The notes below the pieces were generated by a model. The model saw only the letters and a program-made list of their open reading frames with translations, was not told where the DNA came from and searched no databases. Below are positions 26,969-35,914 of a stretch of 64,000 nucleotides of DNA, piece by piece. Source of the DNA: [Clostridium] asparagiforme DSM 15981 (lineage in GTDB: Bacteria; Bacillota; Clostridia; Lachnospirales; Lachnospiraceae); NCBI GenBank assembly GCA_025149125.1, contig CP102272.1:6200001-6264000 (forward strand), written 5' to 3'. How positions within the stretch are numbered: position 1 is the stretch's first letter; every line of letters begins with the position of its first letter. The translations under genes were made by a program, and so were the position numbers.

Positions 26969-27271
26969 TTACACCTGTGCATCTAGCAGCTGCACATACT
27001 GCTGCCCCGAATGCATATCCCGCTCACAGCAGGCCCCCTGGGGATACGGCCGCGGCATCGAAATTTTAAGCACCTTCAGATCGTCCACTTCAAAGCGTTT
27101 TACTTCCTGAGGCTTAACATGATATACCGCGGCAACCGCGGCGCTTTTCAGGGATTCAGCCGCCTTAATCTGTCTGTACGCCGCTTCACTGCAGCAGAAT
27201 ATATCGATTGTCATCCAGAACGGCCCGGCATTTTTAGAGCGCACGTAGCTTGCGGTCTCTCCAAGTGTCAT
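26969..27271 (-). CDS. DUF4387 family protein (AtuA partner)
   Basis: A 100-residue protein of the DUF4387 family. The full set of conserved blocks is present: VRSKNAGPFWMTIDIFC near residues 10-26 and LKVLKISMPRPYPQGA with ERDMHSGQQYVQLL toward the end. It is usually encoded next to AtuA-type proteins or fused to them and is thought to form part of the same enzyme or complex; its reaction is not established. The start overlaps the AtuA stop by 4 bp (ATGA), which supports a tight 1:1 complex. It is the last gene of the CitMHS operon. Confidence 0.88.
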   Translation of the reverse strand: MTLGETASYVRSKNAGPFWMTIDIFCCSEAAYRQIKAAESLKSAAVAAVYHVKPQEVKRFEVDDLKVLKISMPRPYPQGACCERDMHSGQQYVQLLDAQV

Positions 27272-28623
27272 GATATCACCACCATTTCTATGCGGAAAAG
27301 TTCCAACGGATTCTCCACCTCTACCGCGTGCAGTAACTTAAATTCATAAACCGGCCCGCGCTCCGTCTCCGCCGGCGAATACGGAAACGCAAAGGTGGGA
27401 AGCTGCTCTTTGAGGTTAACCGGAAAGTGGAGCAGATACGGATTATACATTTTGGCAACCCCTGTAGCCAACGCCTGTGTCTTCGCCGTCACCGTCATAA
27501 CCAATCCCAATTCTCTCGGCACATACCCCTCCGGCGGCTTTGTGCCGGAGACTGCGCTCCATCCATACAGCTTAAAATCCACGTTATAATCAGTTTCGGG
27601 TATCTGATATTTTCTTATCTTTGATTCCACAAACTGTTTTAAATTTCCGATCCAGAGCTCCGGGTCTTTCATGACGCGCCTGTCCTGGATTCCGACAATC
27701 GTCACGGTTTGATAACCGGCCAGTGCCGCGCCTTCCAGCTTAACAGTATAGGGTTTGTGCTTAAATACACTGCCCGTCACTCTCACGCGGCGTTCATCCA
27801 GCTCCTCATACACGGCATTTTTTGTATCCAGCTCGCCGGAAGGTTCCCTCAGGCAGAAGGGGTCCGCATTTTCATAGAGCATATGAGCAGATACCGAATA
27901 TTTGGTACAACAGCTGTCGCCCGATGTCGGTTCTATGGTAAACCCCAGCTCGTCAAAGGTGAGGAAAACGCCTCCCCCGGAAGGATTTGTGGTGCACAGC
28001 GCCCCGCACTCCGCAAGCTTCGCCCCGTGCCAGGCTCCCCCCTCGTGGCAGCCCCTTAGCAGCGGCATCGCCGCGATGATCGCCGTATCGGTAGCCCGCC
28101 CGCACAGCACAATGTCCGCCTTTCTCAAAAGCGCCTCCTGAAACGGCTCCGCGCCCGCCAACGCCACAATATTCGTGCACTGCTCAAATACGGTCCCGTC
28201 CGTCTGCGGCGCTCCCGCCAAGGGAAAAATCTTGTGTTCGCGATCCTTCGCCTCCAGCATATCCGCGTTCTGCTGCGTATATATCTTCGCCAACTTTGCC
28301 GGTATTCCCTCCTCCTTACATATCTCCCGACAGATATCCGCAAGCCCGTCCACGCCGCCGTCTGTCCCGCAGGTTCCCGCGCTGCCCACCAGAACCGGCG
28401 CTTGGAGCCAATGCCCCGCCTTTACCATTCGCCTGAGATCTTCCTTTACACTGTCCCTAGCATATTTTCCTTCACCCGTTCCCAAATAATAGGGACCTGA
28501 GTCCGTTGAGCCGGCATCGCACGCAATCACATCCGGCTTCATCCGCACGCCGGCGTCAAAGGATTCCTCCGCGATCCCCGTTCCCAGAGCGCCATAAGGC
28601 ACAAAAACCCTGCAGGTATTCAT
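27268..28623 (-). CDS. AtuA family protein (DUF1446)
   Basis: A 451-residue protein of the acyclic terpene utilisation AtuA/DUF1446 family. Hallmarks are an N-terminal Gly-rich region (VPYGALGTGIAEESF), ACDAGSTDSGPYYLG near 35-49 and the repeated Gly patterns in DIVLCGRATDTAI and TNPSGGGVFLT. AtuA is needed for citronellol/geranyl-type acid degradation in pseudomonads, but most homologues sit in unrelated acid pathways. Here the partners are an esterase and a citrate-type carrier, so a substituted carboxylic acid is more likely than a terpene. It overlaps both neighbours by 4 bp. Confidence 0.85.
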   Translation of the reverse strand: MNTCRVFVPYGALGTGIAEESFDAGVRMKPDVIACDAGSTDSGPYYLGTGEGKYARDSVKEDLRRMVKAGHWLQAPVLVGSAGTCGTDGGVDGLADICREICKEEGIPAKLAKIYTQQNADMLEAKDREHKIFPLAGAPQTDGTVFEQCTNIVALAGAEPFQEALLRKADIVLCGRATDTAIIAAMPLLRGCHEGGAWHGAKLAECGALCTTNPSGGGVFLTFDELGFTIEPTSGDSCCTKYSVSAHMLYENADPFCLREPSGELDTKNAVYEELDERRVRVTGSVFKHKPYTVKLEGAALAGYQTVTIVGIQDRRVMKDPELWIGNLKQFVESKIRKYQIPETDYNVDFKLYGWSAVSGTKPPEGYVPRELGLVMTVTAKTQALATGVAKMYNPYLLHFPVNLKEQLPTFAFPYSPAETERGPVYEFKLLHAVEVENPLELFRIEMVVIS

Positions 28624-29456
28624 ACGTTCACTTCCTTTGCTATCTCTTTGAAGAATTCTACCACCTGGGGAATTATTTTCATCCCCTCATGGGCCACTCC
28701 CGGCACCGCAAGAAAGCGTACCTTCAGTCCATAATCCTGGTAATTTTTATACAGTGCGCGCATGCGCTCCACGCGGTTTGAACCGTTTTTCCGGGAGGCC
28801 GGGATAAAGGTCGTATCCTGGGAATAATCAATCCGCTCCGTATCCTGGGCGCCGATGATCAGCAGCACCGGGACCGCTCTCAGCGCGGCTGCGTCGATCG
28901 GCTGCCCGAACACCTCCTCAAAATTGCGGGTTCCCGCATACCAGTCCTCCGTATCGTCCAGATACGTGGACCGTCCCGGCGCGCCGATGGAAACCGCTCG
29001 CAAACGTTCCGGGTGCAGGTATAGCATCCGATGCGCAAACTGGCCTCCGCCTGAGAAACCGTGAAGATAAAATTGATCCCCGGAAACTCCAAAGGTCTCA
29101 CAGACCTCCGCAACCATATCCAACAGAATGTGATCAAAACGGATGTCACAATATTTTATAAACTTATAATTGTGGATGTCCTCCTCATCGATGATGCCTG
29201 CGGGGAACAGAGGCGCCAGGATCAGTGATTTCATCTCATCTGCGTATTCCGCAAAGACATTTTTTAATTTTTCCGCATTTCGCGTCGTCCCGTGCACAAC
29301 AACCGTAATCATATATTCCGAGGCACTCTCCTCCTGAAACCCCTTTGGGAGATACAAAAAGTATGAAAATCTCTGATCCCTGCGACATGCTTTGAGAATC
29401 GGAGCCTTCGCCGTGCCGATGCCCATCAGGGCTGTAGCCTTCCAATTATAATTCAT
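28620..29456 (-). CDS. Alpha/beta hydrolase (esterase or depolymerase-like)
   Basis: A 278-residue alpha/beta hydrolase with no signal peptide. The nucleophile serine lies in LHGFSGGGQFAHRML (G-x-S-x-G), the acid is probably the Asp in IIGAQDTER and the His is in VPGVAHEGMK. The family hydrolyses esters or thioesters, and the pattern is nearest to polyhydroxybutyrate depolymerase-like and lactone or acid esterases. It is second in an operon between the CitMHS carrier and AtuA, so it may release the acid that AtuA and DUF4387 then process. Confidence 0.8.
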   Translation of the reverse strand: MNYNWKATALMGIGTAKAPILKACRRDQRFSYFLYLPKGFQEESASEYMITVVVHGTTRNAEKLKNVFAEYADEMKSLILAPLFPAGIIDEEDIHNYKFIKYCDIRFDHILLDMVAEVCETFGVSGDQFYLHGFSGGGQFAHRMLYLHPERLRAVSIGAPGRSTYLDDTEDWYAGTRNFEEVFGQPIDAAALRAVPVLLIIGAQDTERIDYSQDTTFIPASRKNGSNRVERMRALYKNYQDYGLKVRFLAVPGVAHEGMKIIPQVVEFFKEIAKEVNV

Positions 29457-29468
29457 TTACGGTTCCTC

Positions 29469-30776
29469 CTAATAAAACAGATGCACAGTCAGGCAAACCA
29501 CCGGTATGGCGATCCAGGCCGCGGCCAGCACCCACTTCCACCCGTACCGGATGCCATCCCCCATCTCATAGCCCAGCATGCCGCAGCTGATATGGTTGGC
29601 AGGCACTAATGGCGACAGCGACACGGAGATTCCGCTGGGAACAAGGAGCACCGCGGCAGCCACCACCGGGTCCGTCCCGTATTGAGCGCAGATTCCCACG
29701 ATCACCGGCATCAGTCCCTGATAATAGGGACCCGTGCCCAGAACCATCAGCAACGGCGTTGCCAGAAATGCGATAATCAGGTATGTATACGGTCCCACAG
29801 AAGCAGGTAGTACGCTGACCACCGCGTTCGCGAGCGCCTCCACAAAACCACCCTCCTGCATAATTCCGATCAGCACGCCCACGGCAATCACATTGAGTAC
29901 CATATTTAAAATGCCGGGGCTAAATTCTTTAATCTTTTTTCCCTGCAATTTTTTGCTGCGGTAATTTACAAGCAAAGCGATGGACGTAAATACCAAAAAG
30001 GTGAAGCCGGAATTCATTATCCCCATCACCAGCGTCGTCAGTAGGGCAAGGGTCAGAGCAATGTTAAAAATAAAATATGCCTTTTTCTGAACGCAAAGGT
30101 ATCCGGACTCGCTCTGCACAGAGGGGAGTCCGCTGACCGAATTGACGGCCCCCCGTTTTATTTCCCTGCGTCCAAGCATATAGGTCATGGTATAGCCTAC
30201 CGCCAGCATTACAATCTGAGCTGGCAGGATAATCTTCCACAGCGCTACCGGATCCATGCCCAATACAATGGCTGTGTGGCGTGTCGGGCCTGTCCATGGA
30301 ACCAGATTCATCGCCCCCACGCACAGCCCCATAGAAAGCCCCAGCGCCCTCCGGTCCATTTTCAGTTTATCAAAAAACGGTATCATAAGCGGCAGCGTGA
30401 TCATAATCGTCGTCGCCCCGGCTCCGTCCAGATGGCCGATTGTCGCCACCAACGCCGCAGCCAGTATAATCGCCGTTACGGGACTTTTACTTTTACCAGC
30501 CTTTTTGATGATCGGTTTTGTGATTACCTCAAACATCCCCACATCCGACATAATACTGAAATACAGAATGGCAAACGCGGTGACAATGACGCTTGTCTGC
30601 ACCGACGTAAAGCCCAATTTGGCAAAATCACTGATTTCCCCAAGTGTAAAGCCCGCCGTCAGAGCACCCATTACCGGAACCAGCACAAAAACAGCTACTG
30701 GCGAAAACGGGCTCTTAACCAGCAAAATGATGATCGCCAAAAACGTTACTAATCCAATAACTGCAAGTACGTCCAT
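29469..30776 (-). CDS. CitMHS family carboxylate transporter
   Basis: A 435-residue membrane protein with about 11-12 helices, of the CitMHS family (citrate-metal:H+ symporters). Visible family segments are ATIGHLDGAGATTIMITLPLM near 111-131, MNLVPWTGPTRHTAIVLGMDP near 155-175 and LVPSGISVSLSPLVPANH near the C-terminus. It would import citrate or a related tricarboxylate with a divalent cation. It opens an operon with an esterase, AtuA and DUF4387, and faces a LysR regulator. Confidence 0.88.
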   Translation of the reverse strand: MDVLAVIGLVTFLAIIILLVKSPFSPVAVFVLVPVMGALTAGFTLGEISDFAKLGFTSVQTSVIVTAFAILYFSIMSDVGMFEVITKPIIKKAGKSKSPVTAIILAAALVATIGHLDGAGATTIMITLPLMIPFFDKLKMDRRALGLSMGLCVGAMNLVPWTGPTRHTAIVLGMDPVALWKIILPAQIVMLAVGYTMTYMLGRREIKRGAVNSVSGLPSVQSESGYLCVQKKAYFIFNIALTLALLTTLVMGIMNSGFTFLVFTSIALLVNYRSKKLQGKKIKEFSPGILNMVLNVIAVGVLIGIMQEGGFVEALANAVVSVLPASVGPYTYLIIAFLATPLLMVLGTGPYYQGLMPVIVGICAQYGTDPVVAAAVLLVPSGISVSLSPLVPANHISCGMLGYEMGDGIRYGWKWVLAAAWIAIPVVCLTVHLFY

Positions 30777-30845
30777 TCTAAACGCAATCCCCCTTTACAT
30801 TTATTCCGCGCGCATGTCCGCTTTGAATCTTGTGTCGACAACTGC

Positions 30846-30874
30846 ATTATATCGTGTTATATTATATAATACAA
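30846..30874 (-). promoter_or_regulatory. Promoter of the CitMHS operon
   Basis: On the minus strand TTGTAT (30874-30869), a 17-nt spacer and a perfect TATAAT (30851-30846). The start codon at 30776 is about 65 nt downstream. The shared gap with the divergent LysR gene would allow joint control. Confidence 0.6.
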
Positions 30875-30935
30875 ATACTATTGCAATGATAATTATTATA
30901 CTGAAAATCATATAAGTATATGAACCGGAGGTTTT

Positions 30936-31856
30936 ATGCAGATTAATCCCAAGACCCTGCGCTACATATTGGCAATCGCCGAAGAAAAAAGCTTTTCCCG
31001 CGCAGCAGAAAAGCTCTTTATCTCTCAGCCGTCGCTGAGCCAACATATTCGAAATGCGGAAAAAGAAATGGGCGTGCAGTTTTTCAACCGAACCGTCATC
31101 CCCATCACCTTGACCTATGCCGGCGAACGTCTTGTAACCGCCGCCCGGGACTTTCTTCAGCTGGAGGACCGCCTTACCCGCGAACTGAATGACATTATTG
31201 ACAGCCAGTCGGGGCGTCTGATCATCGGCACCACCCTGACAAGGGGAACCTATATCATCCCGCATCTTTTCCCGGCATTTAAACAGGAATACCCCAATGT
31301 GGAGCTTGTCATCCGCGAGGGCACAAACGACTACCTGATCGATTTAGTTTTAAAGGGAAACATTGATTTTGCATTTGTCGGGGAATCCCATCCTGATCTG
31401 GTGAGTGTTGTGATGCGGGATGACCGCCTGCTGCTGGCTGCCCCCATAGGCTGTGCTGCCGCCCAGACCTATATTGCCAAGGGCAAACGGACGGTCGACC
31501 TGTGTGATTTTGCGCAGGAACCCTTTATCCTTCTGCACACCGAACAGGCCCTGCGCATTAATTCGAACAAAATACTGACTGATTACGGCCTTGATCCGCT
31601 GGTAGCTTATAAGACCCGCAGCTTTGAGACTGCCTTTCGCATGGCGGAGGCGGGCTTGGGCTGCACCTTTGTTATCAGCTCAAAACACCGGGCTTCCGAG
31701 CGAATCGCCTTTTTTGATTTCGACCGCGGCGTCTATTCCTACCCCCTGCTTTTAGTGTACCGCAAAAACATGTACCTCTCCAAAGCAATGAAACGCTTTT
31801 TAGACTTGACGGACCAGCTTAAAAAAAATTGGGATGCCCATACAGCGGAAGATTAA
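30936..31856 (+). CDS. LysR family regulator
   Basis: A 306-residue LysR-type regulator. The winged helix is at about 5-65 (SFSRAAEKLFISQPSLSQHIRNAEKEMGVQFF), followed by the effector domain from about 90. CCGGAGG lies 8 nt before the ATG. It diverges from the CitMHS-esterase-AtuA operon across 159 bp, the usual arrangement for a regulator of the neighbour. Its stop overlaps the stop of the convergent EcsC gene by 3 bp. Confidence 0.9.
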   Translation: MQINPKTLRYILAIAEEKSFSRAAEKLFISQPSLSQHIRNAEKEMGVQFFNRTVIPITLTYAGERLVTAARDFLQLEDRLTRELNDIIDSQSGRLIIGTTLTRGTYIIPHLFPAFKQEYPNVELVIREGTNDYLIDLVLKGNIDFAFVGESHPDLVSVVMRDDRLLLAAPIGCAAAQTYIAKGKRTVDLCDFAQEPFILLHTEQALRINSNKILTDYGLDPLVAYKTRSFETAFRMAEAGLGCTFVISSKHRASERIAFFDFDRGVYSYPLLLVYRKNMYLSKAMKRFLDLTDQLKKNWDAHTAED

Positions 31857-32611
31857 ACCCTCTCCCTCAGCTTCCTCACCAAATACCGCTTCTTATACTT
31901 CACCGCCGCCAGCGCGGCGATTCTCCGGTAAATACTGAAGTTCACCGCTCCTCCCACCACGCCCACCACGGGCAGACCCTGGACGAATTTCTCCACCAGC
32001 AGGGCGTCGGAGAGCGTGCGTGCGGTAGAGGCGATCTCACCCGCCAGGGTGCCGCCGCCGTACTCCATGGAGTCCAGCTTGCGGTTATAGACGGACCGCT
32101 CATCCCCGTCGGACAACGCAGTGCAGATCAGGCGCAGGATATAGCGCTTCTCCTCCTCGCTGCTATAGTCCACGCCATACCCAATGGCGATCTCGTAAAC
32201 GCCCCGCAGAATCGTGCCCACCATCAACGGGATGTCGGGCAGCCCAAGGCCCAGAAAGCCAAGGCCAAATCCCGCCGCCGTGGTGGCCGCGTGGTTGATT
32301 TTGCTGTCCTTCTTCGCCTGCTTGTCCAGCCTGCGGAGGCTCTTTTTATTTCCCGCCCGGTCCACGATATAATCCCGGGCCTCAAACTCCAGCCCCGCCC
32401 CATCCTTGTCGAAGGTCCGCTCGATCAGGGGCGTTCCGTTGATAAAAACCGTCTTGAACGCCTTGGAAAAGGCCGCTTCCAAAAGTCCGCCCACCTTCTC
32501 CGGCACCTTATCATAGACGGCCTGCTTCACCTTTCCCTTCTTTAATCCACCGGCCAGCAGCTTTTTCTCCCGCTTTTCCACAGCCGCCAGCTCTTTTTCC
32601 AGACTGTCCAC
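31853..32611 (-). CDS. EcsC family protein
   Basis: A 252-residue protein of the EcsC family, named after the third gene of the Bacillus ecs locus. Conserved parts are VEKREKKLL at the N-terminus, AAFSKAFKTVF near 50 and the Gly-rich hydrophobic stretch ATTAAGFGLGFLGLGLPDIPLMVG near 110-133, suggesting membrane association. The biochemical role is unknown. The start is a GTG after GGTGGTGA and is not certain. It stands downstream of the second tctBA pair, separated by a terminator, and overlaps the LysR gene tail-to-tail. Confidence 0.8.
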   Translation of the reverse strand: MDSLEKELAAVEKREKKLLAGGLKKGKVKQAVYDKVPEKVGGLLEAAFSKAFKTVFINGTPLIERTFDKDGAGLEFEARDYIVDRAGNKKSLRRLDKQAKKDSKINHAATTAAGFGLGFLGLGLPDIPLMVGTILRGVYEIAIGYGVDYSSEEEKRYILRLICTALSDGDERSVYNRKLDSMEYGGGTLAGEIASTARTLSDALLVEKFVQGLPVVGVVGGAVNFSIYRRIAALAAVKYKKRYLVRKLRERV

Positions 32612-32755
32612 CCGTTGTCACCACCTTACGCATATTTTCCCAGGGCAGCGCCCATGTATAAAGTGTAACCGCAAAGCCGGGGGAAGTCAAACCCGGAGTG
32701 TCGACACCGCGCCGCCAAATAACGACGGAACCCCCGCTCGCTCCTTTGCAAACGA

Positions 32756-32799
32756 CAAAAGGAATCAAATCCCGGTGCAGTGGGATCTGGTTCCTTTTG
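32756..32799 (-). terminator. Terminator after the second tctA
   Basis: An 18-bp stem (CAAAAGGAATCAAATCCC with a complement containing G-T pairs) around an 8-nt loop lies just past the tctA stop at 32809. TTTT follows on the minus strand. It separates tctBA from ecsC. Confidence 0.75.
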
Positions 32800-32808
32800 C
32801 CTGCGTTC

Positions 32809-34320
32809 CTACGCCGCCGCTCTGTTGGCTTTAAACCGCTTTAAGAGAGGCATACCGATAAATACAATAGACAGGACCATCAGTCCGCAGCTCAAAGGTC
32901 TGGTCACGAACACGGACAGGGAGCCGTCGGCGTAAACCATGCTCTGCGTCCAGTTGTTCTCCATCATGCTGCCCAGGATGGAGGCCAGAATCAGCGGCGA
33001 CTGTGGGATCTTATACTTGTTAAAGGTGTATCCTATAAATCCGAAAAAGATCATGATGATGATGTTAAAAATGTTGTTGCTCACCGCGAACGCTCCGGTC
33101 ACGCACAGCACCAGCACCACGCCGCTTAGGATTTCCCGTTTCAGCCGCAGCACTGCGGTAGCCAGGAAATTACAGTAGAACACGGACAGGGGCAGCATGA
33201 TGATGTTGGCCACCAGGAAGCCCAGGATGATCATATAGGCCATCTCCGGCGTATCCTTGAACAGAGTCGGGCCGGTTCTCAATCCCTGGATCGTCAGAGC
33301 GCCCAGGAACAGGGACGAGGTGGAGTTGCCCGGCACGCCAAGGGCCAGCAGGGGAACCATGGAGCTGGCAACCACCGCGTTGTTGGCGGACTCGGGAGCC
33401 GCGATACCCTCCGGCACGCCAGTTCCGAATTCCAGATTGGGACGCCTTCTGGCAGCCTGGTCATAAGCCATGAAAATGGCCATGATCATTCCCGCGCCGG
33501 GGATGATTCCGATAATATTGCCGATCAGGCTGGACTGGGCCCAGATGGGAAGCAGCCGTTTGGACATCTCTTTGTCCGGAAGGATTACCTTGACCTTCTT
33601 GTAATTCTCCTTGACCTCTTCCTTGAAATCCTTTACGGCGGGATTCTTCTGAATCGCCTCAATCATTTCCAGAATGGCCGTGATACCGAACAGGCCGATC
33701 AGCATGGGGATCAGTGAGATTCCGTCCATCAGGCTTACCTGGCCGAAGGTGAAGCGGGCCAGCCCCGTCTGCGGGCTCATGCCGATACAGCTGAAGATCA
33801 GCCCCAGCGCCATTGCCAGAATGTTCTTCACAATGTTTTTTCCCGCCATTCCGATCACCGTGCTCATGCCCAGCACCGCCAGCATGAAATACTCCGGCGG
33901 CCCGAACTTCAGGGCCTGCTTAGCCAGGAACGGGGATAAAAACAGCAATACGATGGCGCTGGAGATTCCTCCGAAGGTGGAGCTGGAAATCGCAAATCCC
34001 AGCGCTTCGCCGCTCTTGCCCTTCTGGGACATGGGATATCCGTCGTAGGCGGTCACCGTGGCGGAGGCGGTTCCCGGAATCTTCAACAGAATCGAGGGGA
34101 TGGAGCCGCCGCAGGCCGACGCGCAGTAGATACCGATCAGCAGGCAGATCGCCACCTGCGGCTCCATGCCGAAGGTGATGGGGATCAACACCGCCATTGT
34201 GATGCTGTCGTTAAGCCCCGGAAGGGAACCCACGATCAGTCCGATTACAACGCCTCCCAACAGCGCCGCCAGGGCCATCGGATTAACCAGCTGGCCTAAA
34301 CCCAGTAAAATACCGTTCAT
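32809..34320 (-). CDS. tctA: Tripartite tricarboxylate transporter permease, large subunit (TctA, copy 2)
   Basis: A 503-residue TctA nearly identical in length and most of its sequence to the copy at 8806-10317; differences cluster in the cytoplasmic loop around residues 212-250 (AIQKNPAVKDFKEEVKENYK against TIRSKTAGVDFKEEVKKEYQ) and at the ends. It would form the channel of a carboxylate importer. Only tctB accompanies it; no tctC lies near, so it must borrow the TctC at 10825 or one encoded elsewhere. It appears to be a duplication of tctBA together with its promoter. Confidence 0.93.
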   Translation of the reverse strand: MNGILLGLGQLVNPMALAALLGGVVIGLIVGSLPGLNDSITMAVLIPITFGMEPQVAICLLIGIYCASACGGSIPSILLKIPGTASATVTAYDGYPMSQKGKSGEALGFAISSSTFGGISSAIVLLFLSPFLAKQALKFGPPEYFMLAVLGMSTVIGMAGKNIVKNILAMALGLIFSCIGMSPQTGLARFTFGQVSLMDGISLIPMLIGLFGITAILEMIEAIQKNPAVKDFKEEVKENYKKVKVILPDKEMSKRLLPIWAQSSLIGNIIGIIPGAGMIMAIFMAYDQAARRRPNLEFGTGVPEGIAAPESANNAVVASSMVPLLALGVPGNSTSSLFLGALTIQGLRTGPTLFKDTPEMAYMIILGFLVANIIMLPLSVFYCNFLATAVLRLKREILSGVVLVLCVTGAFAVSNNIFNIIIMIFFGFIGYTFNKYKIPQSPLILASILGSMMENNWTQSMVYADGSLSVFVTRPLSCGLMVLSIVFIGMPLLKRFKANRAAA

Positions 34321-34332
34321 ACTCCCACCTCC

Positions 34333-34776
34333 TTAAAAATCCAGAAATACCATCGGCAGCGGAACCGACAGCAGCACCTTGAAAATCACAAATGTCACCG
34401 CCACCGCTATGACCGAGCACGGCACGATCACATGAAATTTCTTGTACCCAAGGGAGCGGATCACCAGGGCGCACAGCAGAAATGTGTCGATCGCATAGCC
34501 GATCTTTTTTAACAGGAACACGTAAACCAGCAAAGTCAACAGGGTCAGACCCACCCGCGGCAGATTGACTCCCTCCAGCTTTACCACCACCTCGCGCTTC
34601 ATCAGCGTCTGGACCAGCAGATACACCGCACAGATCAAAAGCACTCCTGCGCACATGATTGGGAAAACGCCCTCGCTTCCCATGGACAGGGCCTTCACGA
34701 TCACGTAGGCCGCCATCAGCATAAACGCAACCGGCATCGCCAGTTCAATCATTAACTGTTTGTTATTCAACCTCAT
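34333..34776 (-). CDS. tctB: Tripartite tricarboxylate transporter small subunit (TctB, copy 2)
   Basis: A 147-residue four-helix TctB closely matching the copy at 10330-10767 (both start near NKQLIIELAMP-type residues and end in LLSVPLPMxFLDF). I start at the ATG at 34776, directly after AGGAGGT; the open frame continues 65 codons upstream but that part does not resemble TctB. It lies 12 bp before tctA, the same gap as in copy 1. A promoter with a shared operator lies about 275 nt upstream, leaving a long leader. Confidence 0.9.
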   Translation of the reverse strand: MRLNNKQLMIELAMPVAFMLMAAYVIVKALSMGSEGVFPIMCAGVLLICAVYLLVQTLMKREVVVKLEGVNLPRVGLTLLTLLVYVFLLKKIGYAIDTFLLCALVIRSLGYKKFHVIVPCSVIAVAVTFVIFKVLLSVPLPMVFLDF

Positions 34777-35051
34777 ACCTCCTAACCAATGTCCCTCAGG
34801 CTGCGCCAGCGGCCTATAACATCCAACAAGCGCCTTTACCGGCCTCTTCCAGTCTCCCGCCACCGTTTCGTTCTGTTTGCGGGTCGGGCCGCCCGGACCG
34901 CCGCCGGTTTCCTGTTCATCTTTCCAGATCAGCAGCCTTTTACTATAAGTGCTGCTAATCCAATGTAACACATTACCCCTGTCTGTTTTTCCCCATCTCC
35001 CCTTTACCGCAGAGTCTTGTATCGATTGAAGGTTCGCATATCATTGACTAT

Positions 35052-35066
35052 GTTTAGATTCTAAAC
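35052..35066. promoter_or_regulatory. 15-bp palindrome over the -10 box, second copy
   Basis: GTTTAGATTCTAAAC, identical to the site at 13113-13127, lies at the same place relative to the -10 box. Two unlinked tct promoters therefore share one operator, presumably for the MarR-type protein encoded at 13352. Confidence 0.72.
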
Positions 35067-35086
35067 CATTAGGGCGGCATCGTCAA
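35058..35086 (-). promoter_or_regulatory. Promoter of the second tctBA
   Basis: On the minus strand TTGACG (35086-35081), a 17-nt spacer and TAGAAT (35063-35058), the same design as the malY-tctCBA promoter. Confidence 0.78.
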
Positions 35087-35165
35087 ATTAAAATGCCGTT
35101 AAAAATGCAATAATGCGACATAAACCGCAGCTAAAAAAATTAATTCTTGTCTATTTTTGAAATCA

Positions 35166-35212
35166 AAAAAGGAATCGCCATCGTATTTTCAACGTTTGGC
35201 AATTCCTTTTTC
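35166..35212 (-). terminator. Rho-independent terminator of the hdr-flx-frd operon
   Basis: A 15-bp stem (AAAAAGGAATTGCCA and complement with one G-T pair) is flanked by T-runs on both strands. It lies about 50 nt past the stop of the DUF1847 gene, the last gene of the redox operon. Confidence 0.85.
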
Positions 35213-35264
35213 GTGTTCTGCTCGTCAATTTTTGTCAATTTTGCACAAAGGCCCGATGCACGCC

Positions 35265-35894
35265 TTAAGGCTGCGCATCCAGCTTGTTTTTGTAGTATCC
35301 CCCGGCGCAGTACAGCGCTCCGGCCGGATTGTGGGCCAGCACGCGGTCCTTGGCGATCAGGGTGGTCACCAGGGCGTCGGAATACTTGTAAAACAGGGAA
35401 TCGTGGCCCACGCACAGCCCGAGGGCTATGTTGAACTCCGTCTTCTGCCGGTTTAAAAGCCTGGCCTGGAAAATGGGGTTGCACATGGCTTCGTACTGCC
35501 CGGGATGAAGCTTGTGCTCATCCGGCACTCCGGCCGCGCACTTATCCCGTCCGCCGACCTTGCACATGACGGACACCACCTCAAAGCCGTTGCGCTCCAG
35601 CAGATCGCACATGACCTTGGCCTCTCCACTCAGACCGCTGCAAAAGGCCAGGCCGATCCGATGGTAACCCATCCTCCGGCACAGCTCGATGGTCTCCTTC
35701 ACACGGGGCCACTGGAACTGTCCAAGGCCCTCGATCTCTGAGGCCGTCACATAAAACTTGAAATTATCCTCCGAACGGTACTCCTGAAACGCCTGCCCGG
35801 AAAGCTCCTCTTCCCGGATCGGACAGTTTTTCGGCAGAGTCCTGTCCTCCGCCTTCCGGCATGCCCGCACGCCGCATTTCGCACATGTATACAT
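35265..35894 (-). CDS. DUF1847 family metal-binding protein
   Basis: A 209-residue protein of the DUF1847 family. It starts with a Cys cluster (CAKCGVRAC, residues 4-12) and has further conserved Cys residues in FCSGLSGEAK, MCKVGGRDKC and LCVGHDSLF, so it probably binds an iron-sulfur cluster or zinc. The fold region LAFCSGLSGEAKVMCDLLERNGFEV resembles a nucleotide-like or Rossmann-type unit. The function is unknown. It ends the eleven-gene redox operon, 20 bp after the exporter gene. It might be an accessory electron carrier or maturation factor. Confidence 0.82.
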   Translation of the reverse strand: MYTCAKCGVRACRKAEDRTLPKNCPIREEELSGQAFQEYRSEDNFKFYVTASEIEGLGQFQWPRVKETIELCRRMGYHRIGLAFCSGLSGEAKVMCDLLERNGFEVVSVMCKVGGRDKCAAGVPDEHKLHPGQYEAMCNPIFQARLLNRQKTEFNIALGLCVGHDSLFYKYSDALVTTLIAKDRVLAHNPAGALYCAGGYYKNKLDAQP

Positions 35895-35914
35895 CCGCTG
35901 CCTCCTTCATCCCG

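Larger units (their letters stand above)
34777..35264. other. Intergenic region: long tctBA leader, promoter and terminator of the redox operon
   Basis: The stretch at 34777-35050 is a 275-nt untranslated leader of tctBA with no gene I can recognise. It may mark where tctC or malY was lost, but I see no clear remnant. The 15-mer CAGGCTGCGCCAGCG at 34797-34811 recurs at 58267-58281 in front of larA. Promoter and operator lie at 35052-35086 and the terminator at 35166-35212. Confidence 0.6.

Noticed and set aside
34777..34971. N-terminal extension of TctB copy 2 to 34971
   Set aside because: The added 65 residues are Gly/Arg/Pro-rich, match nothing in TctB, and the ATG at 34776 has a strong ribosome-binding site.
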